Shown here: positions 23,769 through 34,264 of the stretch, in pieces | Position numbering within the stretch: the first letter of the stretch is position 1 | Layout: each line of letters opens with the position of its first letter | DNA from: Fomes fomentarius | Lineage: Eukaryota; Basidiomycota; Agaricomycetes; Polyporales; Polyporaceae | Length of the DNA stretch: 64,000 nt | Assembly: GCA_022606135.1 (NCBI GenBank) | Contig: JABYQN010000001.1 | Span: 3,534,001-3,598,000, forward strand | Direction of reading: 5' to 3' | The notes under the pieces: model-generated | What the model was told of the DNA's origin: nothing | Seen by the model: only the letters and a program-made list of their open reading frames with translations | The model's database searches: none | Position numbers and translations under genes: made by a program

Positions 23769-24399
23769 AGATAGCGGCTAGATCTGCGAGGATAGGCTGT
23801 TTGTGGAGAATGGTGCAGTTATGGGGCAGAAGGTCTCCTTGATATATATCAGCCATTCGGGCGGAGACTGGAAGAAGGCTAGTAATGTGGTACGGAATCG
23901 GTCTGCCACCATTCTACGTGTCGAATCTTATAATATGGATAACATGGCATAAATTGGCAGATTCAATGATCCTTGGAAGTTCTCCTGTGCCACATTCGAA
24001 GAATAGGCCAAGAAGTATCTACTTTGGCACACAGACCAAACTCCCGGTACTCGTTACGAGAGGAAGTGTGGCATGGGAAATGTGGAACATGATGTAAGGG
24101 GAGACTGCATGGGTACCGCCGTAAGAGAACCAAATGGGACTTGAATTTTTGCGCGAGGCGCAGAACACGCTCCGCACCTCACAGGCCTCACCTGTCGGCG
24201 GCATGGAGACAGTAGCAGGATTACCGCCGGCCCGAGCCAGGTTGAAAAAGTGGCCAATCGAACCGGCATACGTGCAAACACACTGATAGCGTCGCACCCC
24301 CTGCTCGCGGCGCTGCCAAACCCTTGGACGTCGCATTCCCGCTGGGCGTGGGCGCACACTGTGCGGATTGACTTTTCAAGGGAGGACACAATGCACGGA

Positions 24400-25019
24400 A
24401 ATTTTTGTGCCACCCCATGCAGAAGCGCGACCAGCTACCAGGAACTCGGCGGGTCCTTGACAGGCCGTATGAAGAACGACTGACCTTGCATCTTGAACGC
24501 CCCCAAAAGGACTGCGATGCGTTAGCGCAGTGGGCGGACAACGAGCTATTTCCGAGGCTGCAGGAGGTGGTCACCATCTTCTGTGTGAAGGGTCAGGAAT
24601 CCCGAAGCCTAAGTGCTGAACAGGGCGGCTGCTATACAAGCGCGGGGTCGCGCCGTGCGGTCGGGGCACTTCCTACGACGCCGAAATGGTGGACGGGTAT
24701 GGGAATCGTGTTCGCAACAAAACAACCATGCGAGACGATTCACATGGTTGCGGACAATGAGTCCGCTCTCGAGACACTGCTTGATCCAGCCATGCATGGA
24801 CAGCAGTTGGTGTCGGTGATTGCGCGCCGGTATGTCCGCAAATGGTTAGTTGAGAACGATGACTCAAGACGGCACAGGGTACTTCACTGGTGCCTATCCT
24901 GGCACGTAGGTGTGGAATGGAAGTTAGCTGACAAAGATACAAAGGAGGCAACGAACATACCAGTGGGACAGGACGAATGCTCACTGGCATATGCGCGCGC
25001 ATATACTAGGAGCAGCTGA
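24400..25019 (+). mobile_element. Retroelement remnant with RNase H-like segment
   Basis: The plus strand reads an RNase H-like segment from about 24700: TIHMVADNESALETLL with its acidic residue, QQLVSVIARRYVRKWL, then HRVLHWCLSWHVGVEW and LADKDTKEATNI. This is the order seen in the RNase H domain of fungal non-LTR retroelements (D..SA, LxWCPxHxGVxxNE, AD..AKEA). The first catalytic aspartate block and any reverse transcriptase were not found, and the CPGH-type motif is altered. It is a degenerate 3' fragment, and its family is uncertain. Confidence 0.55.
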
Positions 25020-25700
25020 CGACGGATTGGCGCGAGGAATACCGCGCGTCACCGACCAACAGCGGTAGAAATATACTGCGACTGTCGGCGTTTGATTCGC
25101 CAAACCACACGACTAGTAGTCCTGCTCATGGGGACTCCAAATCGGCCATGGCGAAATTTTGCTGGGCGGCCCTCGCCTAACAAACACACGAGTTGTAGGG
25201 ACTCAAAGACCAAGCTCACGTGTTGCCCCAGGTGCAGGAAAGCTGGTGGAACTACTGGGGTGAGTTTGAATACCTGGAGCGATTGAATGCCTACTGTGAT
25301 GTACAAGAGTCAAACACAATCCACTTATGGAACTCGTTGGGCGGTGTACCTGTCGCCATCACTTTTGCTGATGTAACCACAATAGCCGCACCGTCACGAC
25401 AGGTTCTCGGCCTTCTTGACCAATTTCCGCCAGGGCCCAGGGGTCATCCTCGTGGGCTACATCTAGATATCTCTCATCATTATGAGAGGGTGCTTCTGAA
25501 CCTGTTCATCTGGCTCAAACTGGTTCCGCAGACTCGACTCACAGCCTTGTCGTCTCCCAACTTACTTATAAGAACTTGAAGTGGACACGATTGTGAGCGT
25601 CTCGCTACCGCCGTTGGCAACTGATGCACAGTCTCACCTCTAACAATAGTTTCACAGCGCTATTGGTTCTAATTGCGGGTCACGCAGCAACTTGTGTGTG
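25020..25700. other. Spacer, possible further retroelement debris
   Basis: Short open frames occur on the plus strand (for example LWNSLGGVPVAITFADV near 25330-25380), without a recognised domain. Their position between a retroelement fragment and a repeat array suggests transposon debris, which is inference. Confidence 0.3.
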
Positions 25701-26000
25701 AGATTGAGTATTGCCATTATCCGATGTGCCCATGCCGGGCGGCCATGTAGGTGGTAGAGTCTCAGGAGGAAGGGTAGTTCACCGCGAGGCATCCCGCGCC
25801 TCACGACTTGGCGCTGGCTAGCACTGCCACCTGTGGCTGAGTGCATCCCGCGCTCACGACGTGTCTAGTATCGTATCCGCTATGTCACTGTCCCCATGCC
25901 GGGCAACCACGTAGGTGAGTCTTGTCGTGTCCGCTATGTGCCCATGCCGGGCGGCCACGCAGGTGAGTCCTGCTATTCCGCTATGTGCTAACATGCACTC
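25700..26000. repeat. Tandem imperfect repeats around CCATGCCGGGC
   Basis: The unit CGCTATGTGCCCATGCCGGG followed by CGGCCACGTAGGTGAGTC recurs at about 25717, 25877, 25929 and, truncated, 25979. Copies differ by point changes and small insertions. Read on the minus strand, the units give repeated peptides of the type VAARHGHIADT. It lies just upstream of the monooxygenase promoter. Confidence 0.65.
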
Positions 26001-26150
26001 AATGCTCCACGGACGTTCATCGGGAGTGCCCGGATAGCCAATGCAAGGTCTGCAAGAGCTGCGACTCGGCAGAATCCCCGTCACCACAGGACTCCTCTGT
26101 GCCGACAGTGTACGTTCACTGGCACACCGACGGCATAGCCGTTGCTGGTG

Positions 26151-26158
26151 TATAAATA
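26151..26158 (+). promoter_or_regulatory. TATA box of the monooxygenase gene
   Basis: A consensus TATAAATA lies 132 nt upstream of the first ATG at 26283. The interval contains GTAAGC at about 26234 and an AG at about 26288, so a leader intron is possible. If used, translation would start at the second ATG (26295). Confidence 0.6.
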
Positions 26159-26282
26159 CACACTGCACTTGGCAATGAAGCCAAGACTCAGACACGAGTA
26201 CTTTCAAATCCATAGTTTCAAGGAAAGGATAGAAGTAAGCACTTGGTTCTATGCAAGTACAAGCTGACAGCTGACAGACCTC

Positions 26283-27503
26283 ATGCAGCCTATCATGTCT
26301 TCTGCTTCAGCTCCCCAACTCCACATCGTTATCATCGGAGGGGGGCTCGCTGGGCTCACCCTCCTTCTCACTCTCCACCGCCGTGGCATCCCCGCCACCC
26401 TGTACGAACGCGAGCCTAGCGCGGACTCACGGGCGCACCTGGGCGGCATGCTGGACCTCGGGCATGACAGTGGCCAGCGCGCGCTGCGCGAGAATGGCCT
26501 CAAGGACGCGTTCGTGCAGCACTCCCGCCTTGACGCGCAAGAGATCAGGATATACGACGCAAAGGGAACCCTCCTCATGAACAGGCCCGCCGAACCCGAT
26601 GGCAACCCGCTCGACGCTCGCCCCGAGATCGACCGCCCCGTCCTCCGCAAGATGTTGCTCGAGGGCGTCCCCGCCGATCACATCAAGTGGGGATACACCT
26701 TCGCCTCCGCCCGGCCGCTCACAGGCGGGCAGCACGAGATCGCTTTCACCAACGGCGCCACCGTCGTCAGCGACATCCTCGTGGGTGCGGATGGCGGGTT
26801 CTCCCGCGTCCGCGCACTCGTCTCCCCCATTACCCCGACTTTCAGCGGGCGCAACGGCTCGGAGATCTCCCTTTCTCCCGAGGTGGCAGCCAGCGCTGAG
26901 ATGCAAGACGTCAGCGAGGCCGTTGGGCAGGGCACCGCAGCCGTCATGGAAGGCGGCAAGATGTTCGCGTTCCAACGTAACGGCAGCGGCCGCATCCGCG
27001 CCTACCTCTGGCATCCCTCACCGTTCGAGTGGACGACGCCGAGAGACCCGAAGGAGGCCCGCAAGGCGTTGCTTGAGATCATCCACGACTGGGCCCCGTG
27101 GATGCGCAAGGTGGTCGAGCACTGCGACGACGCCGCGATCTACCACCGTCCGATCTTCACCCTCCCCGTTGGTCATCGTTGGGACCATGTCCCTGGCGTC
27201 ACCGTCATCGGCGACGCTGCTCATCTCATGCCTCCCAACGGCGCTGGTGCGAACCTCGCGATGCTCGATGGTCTGGAGCTTGGCATCGTGCTTTCTGAGG
27301 TGATCAAGGAGGGCAAGACTGCCGAGGAGAGAGACGCGGCGGTCGCTGCGTGGGAGGGGGAGATGTTGACTAGCATCGCAGAGCTTGCGGAAGCCACGGC
27401 GGTGATGCTGAAGAAATCCATTGAGCCGGACGCTGTGTCCGAAGAGATGGCACGGAAGGCGAAGGAATACATGATGAGGCCTGAGACCAGACGCAAGGCT
27501 TAG
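26283..27503 (+). CDS. FAD-dependent monooxygenase (aromatic hydroxylase type)
   Basis: A flavoprotein hydroxylase of the p-hydroxybenzoate hydroxylase fold, related to salicylate hydroxylase-like and TetX-like enzymes. It would use NAD(P)H and oxygen on an aromatic or polyketide substrate that cannot be named from sequence. The gene is intronless, 406 residues, unusual among its intron-rich neighbours. The dinucleotide-binding motif is near residue 18 (IVIIGGGLAGLTLLL), the DG motif near residue 166 (DILVGADGGFSRVR) and the FAD-ribityl GD motif near residue 314 (VIGDAAHLMPPNGAGANLA). All three signature motifs look intact. There is no signal peptide or membrane tail. A leader intron could move the start to the second methionine (MSSASAPQ). 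Intronless structure and high GC are compatible with horizontal origin or retroposition, but neither is shown. Confidence 0.9.
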   Translation: MQPIMSSASAPQLHIVIIGGGLAGLTLLLTLHRRGIPATLYEREPSADSRAHLGGMLDLGHDSGQRALRENGLKDAFVQHSRLDAQEIRIYDAKGTLLMNRPAEPDGNPLDARPEIDRPVLRKMLLEGVPADHIKWGYTFASARPLTGGQHEIAFTNGATVVSDILVGADGGFSRVRALVSPITPTFSGRNGSEISLSPEVAASAEMQDVSEAVGQGTAAVMEGGKMFAFQRNGSGRIRAYLWHPSPFEWTTPRDPKEARKALLEIIHDWAPWMRKVVEHCDDAAIYHRPIFTLPVGHRWDHVPGVTVIGDAAHLMPPNGAGANLAMLDGLELGIVLSEVIKEGKTAEERDAAVAAWEGEMLTSIAELAEATAVMLKKSIEPDAVSEEMARKAKEYMMRPETRRKA

Positions 27504-28381
27504 TAAACCACAGTTCCTGTTTGCTATATCTATAATACTGATTGCTGTGAAAGAGTTGATGAAGTCAAATGATGCTCTACCAGCGGACGAGCTCTGATAG
27601 CTGCGACGATATAGCGGCTGAAAGAGTCAAGCTCTAGAAGAAGATTGAGATGGTCAGGCCCTACAAGGATAATGCACGACACCGTGATGTATGCCAGGAA
27701 CAGAGTGAGGAGCCCCGCAACCAGGACACGGTTGTGGTTGAACATCGCGCTGACTGCAGACAGCACCGAATGTAGGTGAGAATATTTTTTCCAGTTAGAG
27801 CGAGAGAGACCGTTGAATAACGAAGCGCCCACGGAGGATAATGAGGATGATGTGAACAGCGACTATGAGGGATTCGGCTACGACGATGTCGTAAGTCACT
27901 CATGCTCTGCATTTATACAGAAGAGCGCGACCTCAAGAGGGTCAGGCCTCAGGACGTTGTAGGAGACCAGAGTAAGCTAACAGCGGTGAAGTTGGAATTG
28001 AAGAACCAAGTCCATAATCGGGACGACTTACCCTATGGCGAGTGACGTTCACTGAGTCCTCTACATCATCAACATAATCTAGGACTTGGCCAGATTCGGA
28101 GCCGGCGAAGGAGCGGAGATGCAGAGCAATACTGAGACGGAATCTCAATCATGTATGTTCCCCCTCGAGTGTGTGATCAGAACCCCTCTCGAACATCCAT
28201 CATGGCAAACTGTAGCTCCAACTTCGAGACGAATGCCATACTGAACTATGTTTTGCAATATGAACTAAAGAGAAGTACCTACGCGCACAAAGGAAACAAC
28301 AACGTTACAAACCATGAAAGCAGAAGCAAGAGCAAGACACAAGAGCGTAATTTCACATCACGGAGATAGAACGCAAGGTCA
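27504..28381. other. Spacer without a recognisable gene
   Basis: It lies between the convergent monooxygenase and zinc-finger genes. Short open frames on the minus strand (27530-27832) contain a hydrophobic stretch (VLVAGLLTLFLAYITVSC) but no gene model could be built. Confidence 0.35.
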
Positions 28382-30525
28382 TCACAATTCTACGTGCAGT
28401 CTCACCATAAATGTCTTCTGACACACCGGGCAGCACATGTTTCTCGCGATCTCATCGACAATGCAGCTGCAAGAGCAATCACACTAGTCAGACGACGCGC
28501 GAGCGTTTGAACACGATTCGCACGCACCTATGGCAGAAGAGATGCCCACAAATCGTCGTGACGGGGTTGACCGGGTTCTCGCGACACGACCTACAATGGA
28601 AGGACACTCCCGCGGCGTCCCTCTGCGCCTGGGCCTTCGTGGAAAGGTGCGGCACGGCCTTCGTTGCGCCGTTTGTGTTTGGAGTTGCTGAAGGGTGCAG
28701 GTTCTGAGTTGGAGTTGCCGCAGCCCCTGCAGGAGGCGGGTGTTGACTGTACTGCTGCTGCTGCTCCGCTTGCCCCATCTTCCACAAGGATGGAGGCTGG
28801 GTAATTCCAGAGGATCAGCTACAGCTAGACATACGCGCACGGGCTGACTTTCGAAGACATACCGGGATATCTCCATTCGCATGCCTGGAGGGTGCTGGAG
28901 AAGCGCTTCTCGGCGTCCCACTGTGGGGAGCTTCAGGAGATGCGATATGATCGTATTGGGATAACGACGCGACGACAGGGTCTTCTTGAAGAGTGCGATA
29001 TGCCCTATTGGCTTGCTGCTCGTAGACTGGCCTAGGGGACGCCATTTGGGCGGGCGTCGCCGACTGTGGAGCATCGCTGACAGAATATGCTTGCGGTGGA
29101 CGATGACTGCGGTACGAAGCTTCTCAGCAGCTGGCTGGTTCCTGATAGTTGTGGTCAATTCGCTCACCTCGCGGTCTGGATTATGCTCGGCAACGGCGAC
29201 GTCGGTTCGGTGGGACTCGTAGTGGCCGAGGACCGTGATGCACCGCGGAGGGCCGTGCTAGGGCTGTACATCGGGCCGGACAGCCCACTGGCGACGCTAT
29301 TTGCAGCGTTCCAGGAGTCCGTCGCGCGAGCTTTCCCCTTGTCACTACCCTATTGATGCGGGCCGCGAAAGTCAGAGAACGTATTGCGATGGACCATACT
29401 ATACTGAATACTCACATTCGTTACTGCAAGAGTTGCAGCGCTCCGTACACTGTGCGCTGCGGTACTCGAAGCGCCGGATGCTACACGCGGAGCACTGGAT
29501 GTGGAAGTGGTATCCCTAGACATGTTTTGCTCTGTATAACCTGGAGGGGGGCATCGTGCCTTGTGCTAGCAGCGAAGAATACGTCAGTTGCCTGCACAGG
29601 TGTCATGTCAGAAATGGCAAGTATCACTTACCTGAACCCAGGATACCATGGCCGAGAACCCTTGCCCGCATACCTTGCATCGTGGATGGACGTCGGACTG
29701 GCTGTAATGTCTTTGTAGCTCCTGTTCGGTCGCGAAGTCAAGACTGCACTTCGTGCAATGCCAGTGATAAGCCGAACTGTTGGTGACAATCGTGGTTTGC
29801 TAGAGGGTGTTAGGAATCGATGTTAGCATAATAGATAGTTACGTTCACGTCAGAAAGAGCACGTACTCCCGCAGAGTTTGTTTCTACAATGAATTTCGGT
29901 GGAGGCATCGCAGTCGCGCGCTGCTGGCAAGTGATGCTCAATACCCACTTTCGATTGGATTGACAAGACAGTCATACACACCTGTGGAGTGGAGTTGAGC
30001 ACTTGAACAGGCATCGTGGCCACCGCAGGGTTGTGAACAGCCTGGCGATGCTGTAAAGAATAGTTAGTCAGGATTTTCGGTTGACACCGTCGAGCTATAT
30101 AAGCACTCACGTCCGCAAGCGCTGCTGCGTTCTTGAATTGACGAATTGGAACGCAATCAGAGCAGACGACGTTCTTCCCGTAGCAATAGACATCAGCTGA
30201 TCAACTTCAGCATCGCTCGTGCGAGACCCATCACCTTCGAAGGTTGAGAGGAACCAGAGCCGTTGGCGCTAACTGCAGCAACCGTTGTGTTTGAGGAGCC
30301 TGAAGTCGTACCAGGCCGAGCAAGGTTTAGGTTCAAATGCCCAGTGGATTGGATGTGCTCTGCTCTCGCTGCTTTCGAGCCGAATGTTTTGTCACAGTCC
30401 GAGCAGAAGTATGCTGGTGTATGAGTATGGCCATCTCTCGCCCCGTGCTGTGCGCATTTGGCAATGTTCTTGAACACCTGCTTGCACTGGTTGCATCTTG
30501 CCGGAGGTTGCTCCGCGGTAGCCAT
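28382..30525 (-). CDS. C2H2 zinc-finger protein with C-terminal RING finger
   Basis: Ten exons on the minus strand: 30312-30525, 30111-30196, 29982-30050, 29867-29920, 29632-29799, 29416-29565, 29168-29349, 28863-29106, 28528-28796 and 28382-28466. They sum to 1521 nt (506 residues). Two N-terminal C2H2-like fingers use C11/C14/H27/H33 and C41/C44/H57/H63. A central pair starts at C156/C159 (HCTKCSLDF) and C182/C185 (RCKVCGQGF). A long Ser/Pro/Gln-rich disordered region follows. The C-terminus is a RING: C457, C460, C472, H474, C477, C480, C491 and C494 (CGHLFCHSC, then CCPVCQK). The RING suggests a ubiquitin E3 ligase, and the other fingers may bind nucleic acid or a target. The donor in the first exon (GTACGA, 114-nt intron) is the least certain junction. 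Confidence 0.8.
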
Positions 30526-31066
30526 GCCAGTGCTGCGATCTTAAGCAGCCTGAGAGAGGAGTGGGAGCAAAGTAAGGGCGGTTACAGTTCTGGGTCAGCA
30601 AGTGTTGGGAGTAAGCCCAACTTGCTGAATGCACGCGGTATGTTGCTCGAACGCTGAACGCTGAACTTATTAAGGCGTGGGTAGGGGGTACTGCAAGTTG
30701 AAGGTGCTGCGGCAGCAGCCTCAGCCTGCCGGCAACCGCAGAACTCGGTCACGTGAGGAGTGGGACACTGTCCAGCGCCTAAGGCTAGTTATAACTTATC
30801 CTCCTCCGATGCCACGTCCGAGTGTTCTGGTGTGTCCATGTCCAGAACGAGATTGGACGAGTTAACGTCAACACGTGCCCAAATACTCTGTTTCTTTGGT
30901 GGACCCAGGGCAGTGCGCATACGTCCGAAGCGGTATGTGAAAGTGCTACTAGTAAGTACTTCAAGTTGTAGCCTTGTTCAGAACATAGTACTGACTCGGA
31001 ATAACAATCGTGAAGGAATGATGATTCGATATGGTGACTAGTGGGATATGATTATACCCACCCTCC
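30526..31066. other. Promoter of the zinc-finger gene and spacer
   Basis: This holds the promoter of the minus-strand zinc-finger gene and the 3' flank of the hydrolase gene. No additional gene was recognised. Confidence 0.4.
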
Positions 31067-32038
31067 CTACGCCGCCGGTATGACTCCAGGCAGGAACGCC
31101 GGACCGTTCTTGTTTCTCTCGTACCACTCTAAATCGTGGCCAAGCAACACAAGAACCTTCGGCACCTTCAACAGCGATCCGACCCTCCGCATGTGCTCGA
31201 TTGCATCCTCCTTGTTTGCATGCGCACACAACATCTTTCCCCCAGGCCCCAGCATGGACGCGACCTCCTTTTCGCCAGTCAGCAGCCGCTTGTCGTGCGC
31301 GGTATCGCCCCCGAGGTATATCCATGAGCCCGTCGCGGACGTGCGCGCGAGGACGTTGATGTGCCCTGCGAGGTGACCGACGGCGTCGATGAGGTAGACG
31401 CTGCCGTCTCCGAAGTAGTCATGGGCGCGCGGGAATGGCCCCACGGAGACGTTGAAGTCTTCTGGGCGCAGAAAGCGCGTGCGCTCGATCGGGATGGTGG
31501 AGGAGAGGATGTCGGAGGACGCGTTGGACGGAAAGCCTGAGTCGAGAAGTTCACGACTGCCTGGGCCGACTACGAAGGTTGCATTTGGGAAAGCAGACGC
31601 CTCTCCGATGCTGGATCAGACCGATGGTCAGTACTCTTTGTGGACTCGTACGTGATATTGAGACCCCTGATCCCAGTGCAAGTGGCTCAAGACTACGGTC
31701 TGCACCCCATTCGGGTCCATACCGCCTTTAGCGAGGGATTCGTCGGCGGTCTGAGGTACGTCGATCGGCATCCATCTCTCGATGAGAGCCTGTGCGACGG
31801 GAGGGTAGCTCGTCTTATTGCGACGCAAGCCAAGGTCGAACACAAGGTGAGCCCCAGATGTGGAGTGACGGAGGAAAAATGCGAGTGATGGACAGATGTT
31901 TATCTCTTCAGGTGTAGCGCCTTTCACGAAGAGCTGCACAGGGAGGTGGATGATACCCGCTTCAAGAGCGGACACATCGACGTACGGCTGGTTGGCCACA
32001 GGCTCCGGCAAGGCGTATTCCATTTGAGATGCAGCCAT
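31067..32038 (-). CDS. Metallo-beta-lactamase-fold hydrolase
   Basis: A zinc hydrolase of the lactonase-like metallo-beta-lactamase group, and the substrate is not known. Exons 31665-32038 and 31067-31610 join by a 54-nt intron and sum to 918 nt (305 residues). The metal motif reads SHLHWDQG near residue 118, where the family normally has HxHxDH, so the last metal-binding histidine appears replaced by glutamine. Later motifs are GHLAGHINVLAR (family: GHTxGH), the aspartate in YLGGDTAHD and VLLGHDLEWYE. The change sits two codons before the exon junction, so a mis-placed splice site was considered, but no other donor restores histidine. The fungal homologues I know act on lactones or detoxify acyl compounds. 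That role is only a guess here. Confidence 0.82.
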
Positions 32039-32539
32039 TGAGTTGGGGACGAGTTTTGTTTGCTGTATATCAGCCCCTTTCCCGTAGTATTTAACTCGCG
32101 CTGACCTTGTCTTCTTCGCCGGCGCGTTCGCTTATGGACAGCGCGCAGCGCCCACAGATGCCCTACAGTGTCACTCTTAGACCCACGCAGTTTTGAGGAT
32201 AGCGAGGTACGTTCCAAGTCAACAGTAGCCGGATGTTCGAGAGGATGCAGGGAGGAACTCGGCACGGTCCCTCGAAGACTATCCTCAGCGATGCGCTCTT
32301 TGTTCTGATGAATTCTATTCACATATTCACCTTTGCATCGATTTCTAGGAACCCGTTCAGAGTCCCTGTCTTTACTTACGGATATCAGTACTAACTATCT
32401 CACGGCGCTGATCTGCCACGCGTGTGACGTCAAGCTGACACTGGGGCGCCTAACAACGACATGTTCACCCGCGCCCCAGCATGGCGAGCCAAGGAGTCCG
32501 GACAGTTACAACAACTCGAGAGCGTTATGGGCGGAAAGA
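32039..32539. other. Promoter region of the hydrolase gene
   Basis: It lies upstream of the minus-strand hydrolase and of a possible plus-strand gene. An open frame without an ATG continues leftwards from 32540 to about 32333, so the small gene at 32540 may begin in this stretch. Confidence 0.35.
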
Positions 32540-33043
32540 ATGGAGTCACTCCTCGTGGTATGTCGGGTTTCTGAGGCGTTGAATGCATTGGGGCCACAAC
32601 CGGATGAGATGAGGGTTCGCCGATGGAACCATGGCATTTGTCGGGAGCTGGTAATCCTAAAGGTGTTCTTGACCACATCATGGCTTCCGGACCTCAGACT
32701 AGATAAGGATCTATATGCCGAATTTGACAGCACATACGGCTTTCCACAATGGTGGAATTGGATGACTCTACCCAAGGTTCCGACCCCAGGCTGGTGGGAA
32801 AATCCGTCTGAGACAGTAGTAAGTGATTCTGCTGCCAAGATCTCGCCTTCTAGATCTGATACTGAGTGGACTGGATAGGCTCGCCCGTATCCAATGCATC
32901 TGTCGGAACTGGAGGAGACAAACCGGGTCAGGGGGGAGGTCGGCAGACGAGTAGGGGAAGTGCTAAACGGGCTTAAAATGAAAGAGGACGACCTTAAGCG
33001 GGTGATTGTGGAGCTCGAGACTCGAATGGGTCATGCAAAGTAG
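32540..33043 (+). CDS. Small hypothetical protein, two exons, 5' end uncertain
   Basis: Exons 32540-32818 and 32879-33043 join at phase 0 through a 60-nt intron (GTAAGT...TAG) and give 147 residues. The first exon has RRWNHGICRELVILKVFL and a tryptophan-rich stretch FPQWWNWMTLPKVPTPGWW. The second is a charged, probably coiled-coil helix (SELEETNRVRGEVGRR, then DDLKRVIVELETRMG). No known domain is recognised. The open frame continues upstream without an ATG, so an upstream exon or a longer N-terminus is possible. It could also be a fragment. Confidence 0.45.
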
Positions 33044-33120
33044 CTACGATGCATCGCGCTTGATGCTAGGTATGTGGGAGCTTATGGTAAGATGAACATG
33101 TCACGCTCGGTAGTGATACA

Positions 33121-33530
33121 CTAAGTGAGACAGAAGCGAGAGTTCGGAGTCATTCCAGGCTGCACCACAGGTTCAGAACGAATTTGAGCACCATCTCCAG
33201 CCTCAGCCGAATTCCCGGCCAAGGGGTCAGAGTCGACCGATGGCGCTATCCTCCACACCTTTGAATGAGGTCCACTACATCTCGCGAAGTCTGCAAGAGA
33301 CAAGGAGCTGAGCTGGGCGAGATTCACAAGACAGAAGGACAATGAAAATTGCTCGTAATACTACCTGCGCTACCCCCACACTCCCGTTGGTCGTCCAAGA
33401 AGTGCCACTGAAGTTGGCATGCGCCTGGCGGCTCCTCACTCTGAACGACCTCGATCCAGATGAGCCTCGTTCCTTCCCAGCATAGCTCGTCTTCAGAGGG
33501 GTCTGCCGGTTCTGGTGCGGTGTAGTCCAC
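33121..33530 (-). CDS. Possible hypothetical protein with unclear start
   Basis: Two minus-strand pieces join in phase: 33530 down to a GTAGTA donor near 33362 (SEDELCWEGTRLIWIEVV, LQWHFLDDQREC), then an acceptor near 33294 to the stop at 33121 (ARCSGPHSKVWRIAPSV). There is no in-frame ATG before an upstream stop, so the start is missing, lies in an unseen exon, or the locus is decayed. The function is unknown. Confidence 0.3.
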
Positions 33531-33634
33531 GGTTGAAAGATACCATCATATCGGATTCCCTGAGGCTCAAGAACTCATTCTGAGTAGTAGGTTTGTGTTC
33601 GACCGAAATTGTCTCATGATATGATAATCGATGA

Positions 33635-34252
33635 TCAACCTACAAGTGGAAACCTGTCCAGAACCTCCCACCCGGGAACGGGACCATCACAGTTAACCAA
33701 CCATATCTCCTCACCCTCAAACCCATCGATGACCTCGGGGTCTTGCCCTTCCTCATCGAAACACGCCAGCTTCGCGAACCGCTCTTCCCCCGCCCCTCCG
33801 CCCTCCAGCACGCGCCCCTCGCTCCTCAGCCTCCGCGCAATAACCTCGCGCTCGTCCCTATCGTCCTCGTCGATGTAGTACAGCGACATATGCGCCAAGG
33901 GCGGGACGGTGCTGCCCGGACTGCCGCGGCCGAGCGACGCGCGCAGGTGCGCGCGCAGGGTTTCGAGCGCGGATCCCAGCGGGGAGTGCACGACGACGAA
34001 GACGGACGTGAAGTACTTTTCGCCGACGGCGAGGGAGTGGAAGCGGACGGGGATCGCGCGCTGATCGCGGGGAAGCGCGGCACGGAGCGCGGAGGCGGAG
34101 GGGGATGTGGCGAGGGTGATGTGGGGCTGGAAGGAGGGGAAGGACGATGGGGGGTTTGTCTTCTGCGGTTTGATTCTCATCGTAGTCTCGATGAGTTTGG
34201 TGGTGGAGGGATTTGGGACGAGCCATAGCGAGATCCCTTCATCAGTGTTCAT
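33635..34252 (-). CDS. CPD1: 2',3'-cyclic-nucleotide 3'-phosphodiesterase
   Basis: A 2H phosphoesterase of the Cpd1 family, which hydrolyses ADP-ribose 1'',2''-cyclic phosphate and nucleoside 2',3'-cyclic phosphates, linked to tRNA splicing by-products. It is a single exon of 205 residues, typical for the family. The two catalytic H-x-T/S motifs are intact: FQPHITLAT near residue 44 and LAHMSLYYID near residue 123. The N-terminus MNTDEGISLWLVPN matches the usual short strand before the first motif, and I therefore start at the ATG at 34252. The C-terminus ends DGPVPGWEVLDRFPLVG. Confidence in the family is high. Confidence 0.88.
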   Translation of the reverse strand: MNTDEGISLWLVPNPSTTKLIETTMRIKPQKTNPPSSFPSFQPHITLATSPSASALRAALPRDQRAIPVRFHSLAVGEKYFTSVFVVVHSPLGSALETLRAHLRASLGRGSPGSTVPPLAHMSLYYIDEDDRDEREVIARRLRSEGRVLEGGGAGEERFAKLACFDEEGQDPEVIDGFEGEEIWLVNCDGPVPGWEVLDRFPLVG

Positions 34253-34264
34253 GCACCGATGCAC

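Noticed and set aside
26427..27014. A 195-codon minus-strand frame.
   Set aside because: It is antisense to the monooxygenase, whose flavin-binding motifs fix the coding strand.
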